From Actinernus sp. WN-2022 (taxonomy: Eukaryota; Cnidaria; Anthozoa; Actiniaria; Actinernidae), in the NCBI GenBank assembly GCA_030867875.1, contig JAOWCC010001634.1, positions 9,938,778-10,002,777 on the forward strand: a stretch of 64,000 nucleotides of DNA, read 5' to 3'. Shown here piece by piece: positions 38,001 to 50,000 of this stretch; within the stretch, counting starts at the first letter, position 1, and each line of letters begins with the position of its first letter. The notes below the pieces were generated by a model. That model was not told where the DNA came from, did not search any database, and saw nothing but the letters and a program-made list of their open reading frames with translations. The position numbers and the translations under genes are program-made.

Positions 38001-41000
38001 TTAATACCTGTTATTATTAGCTCTCATGTTCACAGTCCAAGTTTTCAAGGAAACAAGGGCACCCAACGAAGTTTTCGGTTAAAAAGCTGTTCGGGAGAGT
38101 AAGTTACCCTAAAACTTTCGGATTTGAAAAAAATTGTCCCTAGAAAATTGTTTTCTGAAATACTGCCTAGAAAAGTTGATTTCAATCCCTAGAAAATTAT
38201 AGAAGAAAAGGGAGACTAAAAGGTTTCCCCTAAAATATTCGTGCGTTGTCGTCTGATCAATAGAGTAAGAGCTTTCCCCTAAAATATTTGTACGTTTTCG
38301 TCGGATCAATAGAGTCAGAACGATCCGGAAAAAAACATTGGTTGGAATGGAAAAAAAAAACATATCACAAATCATTTAGTGAAGCGGCCACCTTAAGTTT
38401 TCGAGAACACAGTTTCATTCTCTAAGAAATTCTGACATCTAAAATCCGAAAGAATAAACCTTTAGCAAATGGCAGTCACCTAAAAGACATTGAAAATAAT
38501 TGCCTAAAGGAAAAAAGAACCCCTAAAAAATTCGTACCTCCACAAAACTTTGCAACATGAAGTTACTTGGGCTCGAAAATTCTTGTTTCTGTTCTATCGT
38601 AGGCCGGGAATATTTTGCCATAGTATTTTCGGTTGACGCGATTTCCACCTAGAAAATCCAAACAGCTAATAGCTTTCTAGAATACGTCAAAAGACATAGT
38701 AGGCGCCTTAAAATGGCTAGATGAGCTGCAGACAACTGGTTTCAAACGAATTTCAAAAAGTACTTGTTGGGTGCCCTTGAAGGAAAGCCCGGCTGTTGAA
38801 ACCAGGTTACTTTATTTGTTGACACTCGCTGACAGAAATTAAAAGCCGAAATTTTATACGGGGATAAAAATTAAGTTCAGATGCCATCTCGGAACTCTGA
38901 GCTAGATTCGAGTATTCCCGCTTAGTACTTGTGTAGAGTATGTCTTGGAGACATAAATTGTACAAACTTAGTACATAGGACTTGAAGAATTGTAAAACTC
39001 ATTTGATGCAGAGATTGTCAAGTGAATTGTGATTGCAGAGTTAAACGCGTAAACATGGCCTGCGTCAGACGTGATTTCCTCTCTTCTATAAACTCTTTTA
39101 ATATGGACTCGTCCGTCTTTTCTTCTCCGATAAAGGCAGCACTAATTTTTTTTGAAGTAAGAATAGCCGGGCTACCTTGGTCTTGCATCGGTAAAGTTAA
39201 ATGAGAAATGACTGAACATTACGAGCTTCGCGACCTTTGAGCTGACGGTTTCCCAAGTGACTTCCAGAGCCAGTGCGTTTACTGACAAAGTGTCTTCGCC
39301 CGAAAACTAACTCTCTTACTGCTTCTTTGTGTGAATCCTTGAATTCTTCGAAACCAACTTTTCCAGAGCAAATTTAAACGCATTTTGGAACAGCAATCGA
39401 AAGCCTTTGGTCCGGCTTTCAAAAGTTTACAATGTAAATTATGCAAATCAATTCAGCGACAGGCATTTAGTGGCAAGTTTTTGATTGGCTAAAACCCGAC
39501 AGTTTCAGCTCGCGCGCCCACGGCTGGAAACCGAGCCTAATTTTCGTTTATGGTTGTGTTTATTAATTGTTTCTTTCGTTGTGCCAGGTTTCCCTGGTTT
39601 TGCAGTTCGACCGACATCTGTGATTTGCACGTTTAGCGATTATTGTTGAGTCGATCGCAATTCATACATATTTATTAATCCTTGTAGTATAACTACTGTA
39701 CAGGATGCTAAAAGCAGTCAATATGCAAATTACTACCTCGTTGTTGACCTTCAAAGTTTTGGTTAGACTATTCAATGAATTAAAGCGCATTTAATTCAAA
39801 AGGATTCCACTTTACCAGGAGACGTTTTCTGGGAAAGAGTAGACGGTTTGCATGTCTTTCATTTCAAACTTGGCTTCAAAACTCTGTTCACATTCTCAGA
39901 AAGTTACAGCGAACAAAAATCAGACTGACACGTTCACGCCTGACTGACTGCACGTGGAGAAATCCAGACTCCAAAGAAGTCGAGATTTTAAATTAAAAAA
40001 TATTTTCTTTATTAGTACCGAAAACATTTGGAATTATTTAAGCCGAAACCCTAAACAACACATGGAAGTGCCATAAATGTGAAACTACAGACGCTAAAGT
40101 TTATTTGGTGTTATGGCTTATGCTTTGCACGGCATTACAGGAGCATAGAGCTCAAATGAAGGCAAAACTTATGTTCAAGATACTCCATGGTTTAGCACCT
40201 TCGAGGCTGTGTCATTTATTTCAAAAATTTAATCAAACTAGCAGTTATAACTTGAGAGGATCTTCTAGTAAGCTAGTCATGCCTCGTCCAAGAACCGAAT
40301 TCTTAAAGAAAAGCTGGAGTTACAATGGTGCAAAGTCATGGAATACCTTGCCAACTGAAGTAAGGGACTGCGAATCGTTTAATTCCTTCTGCAATCTCAT
40401 TTCTTCCTCCATTAACCGTTAGCATGCATCATTCCTTTCCTTCCGTACTTTTAAACTTTTAAACAATTAGTAACGCTACCATTAAATCAGCAGTTGACAT
40501 TATAGTATATTATAATGTCATATTATTGTAAATACGTATCATGTGTTTTTAACACATCTTAAATACCTTTATATATATTATGCATTATATGTGTTTTTAG
40601 CACATTTAAGTAGTCATCGACTTTTGTATTATAGTTTTAATTAATTGTATTGTTCACGCCCTTCATGGGAATCAGCTACAAGTTGTAGAGGCTAGCGTGC
40701 CTAAATAAAGTTATTGATTGATTGATTGATTGCACGGCAAACTTTAAAGGGTCTCCGCCGGTAATGGAACTTGAAGTGTCGAGCGGCCGTTGTTTGTTAT
40801 TATTTTGTGCCGAAAGTTCAGGCTTATCAGAAGAAATGGGAGGACGCATCGTGAAGCAGGAAGGAGAGAAGGAGAGAAGTACGAATAAGTTCGAATAAAA
40901 ACGTTTCTTACTCATTACTTGGTCGTTTACAGATTTTCACTAGCTGTTAATAGCTCTTCTAGACAAACCGTTTAAACGATTTGGCAGATCGTTAGAATTT

Positions 41001-44000
41001 TTTGCTTGCCCGTTTAAACGATCTGGCAAAGCGTTTGCTCTTCAACCCAAAACGTTTAGCAGATCGTTAGAAATTTTTGCTTACCCGTTTTAACGATCTG
41101 GCAAAGCGTTTGCTCTTCAACCCAAACCGTTTAAACGGTTTGGCAGATCGTTAAAACTTTTTGCTTGCCCGTTTGAACGATCTGGCAAAGCGTTTAAACC
41201 ATCTGCAAAAGCGTTTGCTAACCGTTTAAATTTGCCCGTTTAACAGATAATCGTTAGTGTACGTTTTCCTGTGTGTGGTCACTAATAAGTAATATTATTC
41301 ATAGCACCATATTTATATACACTGTAACTATTTTTATCTATATTTTTATAGTACCGGTAGTAGGATAGGACACCTTTGTAAGGGCATCGAGACTCTCGTA
41401 TGATGCTCCTAATACATTATTATTATTATTATTATTATTAAAGTTGTCACTTTAAAGTGCAACTAACCCCTTTTGCAATTTTTATACATATGAATCTTTG
41501 AAAGGTTTTGGGTACTTCTGCGAAGACATTTTTGGCTTACATAGAATACTCTATGTTCTATGCTTGTTTGAAATGGTGAACAAGTGACCTTTCCTGACCC
41601 ATGACCGCGTAAGAAAAAGACTGGGTCGATTCTTGATCTTACGTCACCTCATTAATGCATTATTCTTCATGGCGCCTTTCTATCACAACAACATCGATAT
41701 ATAGATAATATACACAGTCTGTGAGTTGTTAGTAAAGTAAACAGTTATTTTAGACAATCTGCAAATTATTTATACAAATTATTGCAAAGTGGAATGAATT
41801 AGATGACGTAAGATCAAGAATCGACCCTTTTTCTTACGAGGTCATGGGTCAGGAAAGGTCAAATTTTCACCATTTCAAACAAGCATAGAACATAGAGTAT
41901 TCTATGTAAGCCAAAATCTTCTTCACAGAAGTACTCAAAAGCTTTCAAAGATTCGTATGTATAAAAATTGCAAAAGGGGTTAGGTGCAATTTAAGAAATC
42001 TTGATACTCACCCCTCGTAGTACCAACGGCAAGTGTAACACCATCCTGTAGGAAGTCCACAGCTGTCAGGGGAGCATCTGCTGTCATTGTTTTAACTGAC
42101 CTGAAACATTTGTCATAAAATGTTTCTTTAGAACCGTTTTAAACACATATAACAATTATTATGTACTACTAACATTGTATATTAGCTGTATGTATGTATA
42201 TACATGTACTATCACTGGTACATAATATTATACTCAACATAGATAACTATATACCGTAAGTTATGGTAAGCAGATTTAACTATTAATAGTTAAAGAGATA
42301 CTATCAAACAAATTGAAAATAATTTAAACATCCTGAGATAGAAGAGAAATACCATGTGGACATACTGAATATATGCTTTTGACAAACTTTTTCAATAGAG
42401 GATGGCAAATAATTGCATTTTTATGTCAATGGAATATAAAATTTTAAGAAAATGGCAAAACTACAACAGTCACAAGCTTGTAATGTCATATATTAATTTA
42501 GTTTCTAATTTTAGGTTCAGACACAAATATTATGTTGCTTCAAACTGTCTTCATTTTTGGAGCAACAGAAGTGTCACGGAGGGGAAAACTCTGTCACAGA
42601 GGGGAATTTTGCAATGGAAAGTTTGCAATATTACTACAAAATTGATAGAATTTGATGAACAGATTGTCTTTACAATTTGTGATAATTTGTTCAAAAACTC
42701 ATGAATAATTAATGAGCATTTTGTCCAATCAGATGAAGCAAATCAGTCACGTGCATGCTCCTTTATACCTGATAAAATCTCATCATTCTAAAAGGCCCGC
42801 GGAGGGATTTGAATTCTGTCCCAGAGGGAAACGGGGTTAATGATTGAGACAATGGAATTTCTATTGATGTTTCAGCTTTCTCACTGAATTGCTAATTAGG
42901 ATGAACGTTTTATATAAAGAATATTAATGAACATGAAATATTATATAAAGTTTCATCCTAATTAAGAATTCACTGATAAAGACCCAAAGATAGCAAAAAG
43001 TACACGGAACATAAGGTACCTAGATAATAAATTTTGCACTAAATTTACTAATATCAGCAGACTACCGAGATACACAGATGATATTTTTAAAATGAAGTTA
43101 TCCAACTACCATTACTTGTTTACCGAGCCACTGTTTAGTTCCAATTATTAAACCAAACTCAAAGCCGTAATATTATAAAAACGTGCATTAAACTTACATA
43201 TTTTGTGTCGGAGTCAAAAATTTAGAGTCTGCCGTCATGTCAGTCACATCGCTTTCCAAGTTTTGAACTTTATCGAGGTAAACCACGACACCAAATCCTT
43301 CAAGTGCAGATTCCTCTTGCATTGCGAAACGGTGCTTCAAACAACATAGTATGGTAATTTCTTCATGTCATTCCCTTGAGATGTTTGTAATTGCAGGCGG
43401 TGATTACTCGAATATTTTGCATGGCGTTGTGAATACAAAGGTTCAATGGTTCATTAAGTAACCATTCCCTTGAGATGTGCGTCTTTCTTTCATTGCATTC
43501 TTAAAGCGTTTTTGAAGCCGTTTAAAACACTCACAGCACGTGTTTTATCAAGTCTAAAAATTATCGGGCTTCGCCCTCGAATTTTTAAACTTGATAAAAC
43601 ACTGCTGTTCGTGTTTTAAACAGTACTTAATAATATTTTTATAGCAAAAAGTTTTGAAACTGCAATATATTGATATCTCTCTGAGCGAAAGATTATGGGA
43701 AGTCAGAGCAATGCATCATTAATTTTTTTGTGGTATTAGCAAAATCTACCATGAGATTCTAGTGGTTTAACTATCTTTAAAATACTCTTATTATTTAAAT
43801 AACTAGCACTTTAATCTAGCTTCCATTATACAAGTTTTATATGCATTCCAGAGGAAGAAACATCAAGAAAATACTTATGGACAAAACTTCCCCCCTGTGA
43901 CACTAGCCACAGTCATTCATCTTATTAAAGTGGGGGAAAAACGAAAGGTGAAACAGTCTATTATTGCATGCCATTAGTTAGTGGTTGAACTTGCTAATAA

Positions 44001-47000
44001 AATAAAACAATTGCTTAATATATCATTGCCTTGATAAATTCACAGGATTTTGAAGTAGATTCCTGGCTATGGAATTTAGCAATAAAATTGTATTTATCTG
44101 TTCCCCTCCGTGACAGTTGACAAAAAGATGAAAACATTTATGAGTAGTATACTAGTTGACACACCACCCTCAAAATAAGCATACACTAAGAGACAGGGTC
44201 CATCTTGTCAAACATTAAAGTTCAAAGTTCTTCCAAGCTTGGTTATGAGACCTGTAGTAATTTTTTCTTTCAGATTTCCCCCTCCGTGACATAGAATATT
44301 TATTGAGGAATATGGCCCACTGAACTGAGAGCGACGCAGTTAGCAGATTCTTTGGGAGTACTCCGTATTTATTGAGTAAGGGGTTGAAAAATTTACTTAA
44401 AAGGGGGTGGAGATATCAAAACATGTTTATTTTAGCCATCATTATTTTTACCCCGATAGCCAGTGCTTTTATTAATATGTGGACCACAGCAGGCATTTCT
44501 GGACCTTGCTGTTCTAATGAACCCACTGGGTACTGAGTTCTGATAACTGCTTTAGCCTACTTGTTCAAGATACATGCACAATATCTATAAAGTAACACAC
44601 ACTCTACTTTGTGTAGACCTACTTCTTTCCCTGTACATCATAAAACACAATCTTCTTGTCCAAGGCAACACTAGCAAGTAACATCTCATTCACCGGTGAG
44701 AAGCTCAGGGCTGTGGCAGGTGCCTTGTGCTCATTGGCAAATGATATCAACAGTTTACGAGCATTAGTGTCCCACATGTTGAGAGCCCCATCATCACTGA
44801 CCGATGCCAGTAAACTTTTCCTGAAATGGGAGTACTGTATTCCTCTGATAGCCTGAAATCAACAACTCAATTAATTCATGTTTTTCTACTTATTATTTTT
44901 GTGTTTAGGCATCAGTGGCTGTCAGGTCACGCTGGACAAAGTTTACTATAGTTAAGCGGATTTAACTATATTTAACAGCCCTGCATTCATGGTTTACTAT
45001 ATAGTAAACTTAATCGTGGTTATATATAAGTTGCTCCGACAATGGTGGCAAAAAGAAAGAAAAGTTAACTACATGTACGTGTATAGTTAGCCAACCTAAA
45101 AAGATGGGTTTATTGCCGAGTTAATCTAAACTTATTGACTTAGTTGACTGCTTGTCATTTCTTTCGATGTTTGTGGTAATTATTTTATTTTATTAGCTGT
45201 CAAAAAGAACGTACATGTACAAGGAAAGAATAGAAAAATAACATAATACTAGTAAACAAACTGAAGAAATCATGGCAGGGGATCTGCAACAGCAAAAGTG
45301 AGCCACTATTACTGTGAGCCCAGGACTTACAAATAGTAAAAATAAGTGGTGAAAGACTAATTATAGAAAAACCTTACAATCACAATAAAAAAAACTAGTA
45401 ACAACAGGAAACAGGACATGTAAGGCTGTGGGAACAGTTACATTTCGGGCAGATAGTTTTAAATGTTTGAGGATTTTCACAGTCATAGCAGGTTCCCAGA
45501 GATGTAAAACAATATTTTAACATAACCACCTCCTAGTTAGTTCAGTGGTGGTAAGCTCCGGCCTATCGTGTATTCAAACACATGGATTCAAACCCTGGCC
45601 GGACTAACACTCAGGGTCTTAAAATAGCTGAGTAGAAGGTGCTGCCTCTGTGATCGAACTGCAAATGGCTAGACCTTCACGTCTTCCCGGATAAGGACGT
45701 AAAATTGTAGGTCCACTTACGGAAGCAGGCCTAGAAGGGACATTGAGTAGTATTGTTTGTACTCCTACTAAGCTGTGATCAGGCTCTGATCAGGCTCTGA
45801 TCCAAATGACTGTCTCAAATCAAATCAAATCTCCAAATATTGGAAACCAGAACTTCCGATTCCGATATGCCGATTGGAATAAACAGTAGAGAATACCGAT
45901 CAAATCAGATTATTTTCAAGGTCATCGTTAGTGTCTAATGCGTCAGCCATTTTTATAAGAGTTTCAGATCTGACAGATACATTGTAGCACTACAGTCAAA
46001 ACCGGATGTTCTCTTGCATGTAACTTTGCAATGTTTGGTGTCCATTGTGACATTGCAGATTGCTGCAAAACATGAGTTCTAAAATCGCTAACCAGCGAAA
46101 ACCTTGGAAACACTGGATTATATTATACATGTTTATACCAATCCATAAACGTAGATTTCAATGTTTGGACGAATCCTCAGTGTTAAAAACAACACCAAAT
46201 TGAACTTACCGAAACAGTAAGAAAGGCCAGCCGACAGTTTCAAAAGTGAAACAATGGACTTTCCTTTGAATTGTAAATTAAAGAGAGAGAAAACTGGAAA
46301 CTTATTTACAGCTCAGTCATTTTGGAGTTGATTATTTCAATATTTTGGAAGGCCCATCACAAGGAAGCATGTATTTATGCTAATTCCTGTTGGCAGGATC
46401 AACTCCTGGCATAAGGTTGTAATTGTATTGAATTCACAACTTGTAATTGTGTTGAATTCACATTCAGCTGCAGCAGAAACGTTCATATGACAAACGTGCC
46501 AGACCACCACTCCCAGACCTTCCACCTGGAACCTATGTCTATGCCAAGCCGCCTCCTACTAATGTAATTCCATGGCCAAGGCTTGGATTCCTGGCGAAGT
46601 AATCGGCTCCGCTGGTCCTCGGTCTTATACCATCAAGACTGGTGCAAGACAGTCATCCAATGAAATCACAGACAGATTCAAGCAGCTCTCCCTCTTAGCA
46701 CTACTGTGTCTCCATCGAACATCAAGACAATGCTTCCTGATCAAATATTGCCTAATGAACTACATTGTAATGGCTCAGGCACCGTCGCCCCATGTTTCGT
46801 TCAACTCAATGGAACTTTATCAGATGGCCCTGAATCGATGATGTTGATGACTCCAGGGCCCCACATGGCCCCTTTGAAACTGTCCACTGGGGAATCCATT
46901 TCACCTATTCCCCCACCATCATCCAGCTCTCCCGCAGTCTCAAACTGTAACCCACTGTGGTCGTGTAGTTCAGCGTCCTGCTCGTTATTCAGATTGACAT

Positions 47001-50000
47001 AATGATATAAATCACATTTTATTTGTTGCAGAGAACAGTTACCCTGCACTGTTGGCACTGTGTTACCTGACAGTACACACACCAAAGTGCTAACAGGAAC
47101 ATTTCATCAAAGAAAAGGGCGTATGCACAATCTAGAGACATTGACACTACACCAGTTGTCATTGTGTTGTTGTTAATTAGATCAGCATTTGTTAGCTGTT
47201 TCCCTGGAACGAGCTGAGGAGGCAGCTGTATTTCAGGCTATTTATTTTGACTCGTAAAGAAGAATGTGTGTTATAGACTCACTCATGGGTTACCTGTGAT
47301 ACATCAGACAGTGTAAATATGGCTGCCAGCCATGTTGTTTTAATAAAGAGTTTCTAGTCTGGATAAACTCAGTGGATTTTAACCTTATTCCAGGTTCAAT
47401 TAACGGTGTCCTCCTAATGAGCTTTGAAGAATAACATTGTCCTGGTATAAATATTTGAAATCTTATTTCTTGGTTGCTATTTATTTAAATAAGACACTTT
47501 TTCATTGGTCTAAAATCATCAACCTCTCCTCATTGTATGGCACATCCATCAGTTAACTTAAAGGAGAACTAAACCCTAAAATCAACCCAACGTCTTTACA
47601 AAGATGTATTCTAAAGAAATAAGTTCTGCTATTTTATTTTTCTGTGTTGCGCGTCTATGAGGAGAAAATTAGTCTCCAAGTTCGATTTTCCGCTGAAAAA
47701 TCTATATTGTGTGGCGGCTCAATTCAGTGCAAATTTCCCCATAACGTACGTCACACATACCAAGGAAGAACGATCACACCTCTAGCACAAAGAAAACACA
47801 ATGGTCCGCAATTAGAAGCCATTAGGCCTGCTATTCAATGCATGGCAAAACTAATTTATTCCCCGTATACTACGTCACAAATTACAAGACTTGAGCCGTC
47901 TGTACATACCGGAGGCTGTGAGGAAGGTTTTCGGATTTTCTCTTGCTAGACGCGCAACACAGAAAAATTAAATAGCAGAACCTATTTATTTCGAATACAT
48001 GTTTGTATAGACATTGGGTTGATTTTAGGGTTGAGTTCCCCTTTAAAGAAAAAACAAAAATGAAAACATTTCAGGCTATCCTCTTTCCAAAAATACACGC
48101 CTAGGTTAAATATAATAATTTTGTTTGACATTTTGAAGGGTGAGGTGTTCTAAAATGGAATTGTCCATATACAGGGGCTGCCTCACTTTACCCAAGTGGG
48201 CTTTGGCAGATTATTGCCCTCACCTTTGCTGGGCAAGGCCTTTGTTTGCCATATATTTTGTAATAAAATCATGAATTTAAATAACATTAAAGTGGCTATG
48301 TGTTCAGGAACATAGCCAAAATTTTATCCAACACTTTGTGTTAGTGTAATGACTTTTGTCCCAGCAAACGGAGCTAGCCCTGAGAATAGTTTATTATTAT
48401 TAACTATAAAATGCAGGGGGCAGCATAAATACAGATTGATTCGTAAAGTTAAATTTGATTTTGCCTACAGTTCTCCTTTAAAGCCCTAGCCAGTTATCAT
48501 GGATTTAAAGATCAAAGTGGAAAACAAAATGGTCGACCTACATGTAGGAAAAAATGTCTGTCATTTTCATTTATTAAGGAATCAAATTTCAATTACCGTA
48601 AACAGCGGCAGATAAGCCGCACCTTTTTACACAAAATCTGCATTGCAAATCGGGAGTGCGGCTTATCTGCGAGAACATCTATAAAAGGTCAATAAATTTC
48701 CATAAATTAACGTTTTTAAAAAACAAAAACTAGTACACAACAAAAAGAAAGGAAGCACTAATCATCACTTTCGCAAGCTTGGTGGCTCCTAAAAGAGCTG
48801 TTTGTGTTGTCTGTTTCTTGTTCTGGTCCTTCCGTTAAATCTTCATCATTAAAAGATCTTTTAAGCAGTCAAGAGTCACTTTTCTCAAACAACTAAATGT
48901 CACCAGACACAGAATCTACCGCAAAGGTTTTTGCAGTGTCGGCATTTCCCAGTGACTTCAACGAGCGAGAAAATACCACACTATTCTGGAGTACTCACGT
49001 CACTGGTACTTTAAAAGTAAATTTGTCGAACTGATTTTCCATCTCTATGAGCAATCAGTTTCTCCCCAATAGATGACTTCCAGATGTCCTTGTAGATGTG
49101 ATAACCACGTACGGCAGACTTCTCACTGTGCTCCATGTTTTGATTTTGTTCTGTGCACACATGGCAGCATTCTAGTGTCCAGTTTTCTCTCTTCAATAAA
49201 ATGCGTGGTTACTAATAAGCTTTGATGAACGCGATCGTGAAATACAGGCCTACATTTAGCTAACAATCGACCTTGGACGAAAAAGTACTGTCAAGCAAAT
49301 GCTATGGAAAGTTCTATTGTATATGTGTAGGCAAGTAGACATGAAGTTTAAGCACTTTAAAATTAAAATTTAAAATTATGGGTAAAACTACGGAGTAATC
49401 TCGTTTAAAGTTCGACGGGGCAAGGAAGGTGATTAAGATTTTTAAATCTTGATTTTCCTTTCAAAACTTTTTTCCCAAAATGTGAGCTTCTAAACTCGGG
49501 GTGTGGCTTATCTGCCGGTGTTTACGGTATGTTATTTCAGTCAAGAGCCTATCCTAGTTTATTTTGCTTGGCTTTTATGTCGTCTCCACTTATTAAAATA
49601 TATAATTTCAATAACTAAAGGTTACAAGGATCAAAATTTAATGTCTGACACCTCAAAAACAACTGGAAAAAAAATAAATCATTGTAAGTTATGACTCAAT
49701 TCATGTTCAATCATTAGCATAATTTGACATTTTTTTTATAAATATTGTCATTTCAAGGATTTCTAATGCATCTTAAAGCAATATTACGACCACAAATTGC
49801 CCAAAAATGGTTGAACAAGATTTTAAACACTAAATTACTGCACCCAAATAAACAATTTCTGGCTAGGGCTTTTAAGCACTTTAATCAAGCAACACCCAAC
49901 CCAATAATATTGCTAAATGCAGTAGTAAGACAGGGTTAGTAAACCTGTACCTGTGTTTTCGGCTGTCTGAGAGGTTGACTTGCATGTCCAGTAACAACAT

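Larger units (their letters stand above)
37408..40765. repeat. Internal direct repeat of the large element, right copy (interrupted)
   Basis: Matches 30911-31906 in pieces: 37408-37783, 39541-39660, 39722-40119 and 40740-40765. Gaps are the TIR element at 37786-39537, a 60-bp insertion at about 39662-39721 and the LINE fragment at 40135-40729. Confidence 0.85.
30530..41283. mobile_element. Large (~10.75 kb) TIR element with nested insertions
   Basis: Ends are inverted repeats: left AGTGACCACACACGGGAAAA at 30530, and the right end in reverse complement AGTGACCACACACAGGAAAA at 41283. Both continue with CGTACACTAACGATTATC. Next to each lie arrays of palindromic CGTTTAAACG units. Flanking it is a split LINE remnant, and AATAAGTAA occurs on both sides (30493-30501 and 41284-41292). 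The right copy abuts the TIR, but the left copy is separated from it by 28 bp. Inside are a transposase-like pseudogene, two LINEs and two smaller TIR elements. The size without nested insertions would be about 6.7 kb. The family is not identified. Confidence 0.8.
42570..44295. repeat. Five scattered CCCTCCGTGACA-like motifs
   Basis: TGTCACGGAGGGGAAA at about 42574, TGTCACAGAGGGGAA at about 42593, and inverted at about 43890, 44101 and 44275 (CCCCTCCGTGACA). It may mark fragments of a repeat family. A hairpin lies at about 42890-42972. Confidence 0.5.

Noticed and set aside
43194..43322. Internal constitutive NEDD1 exon
   Set aside because: Exons 5 and 6 already join in phase and complete the WD40 blade; this ORF has no good acceptor in front.
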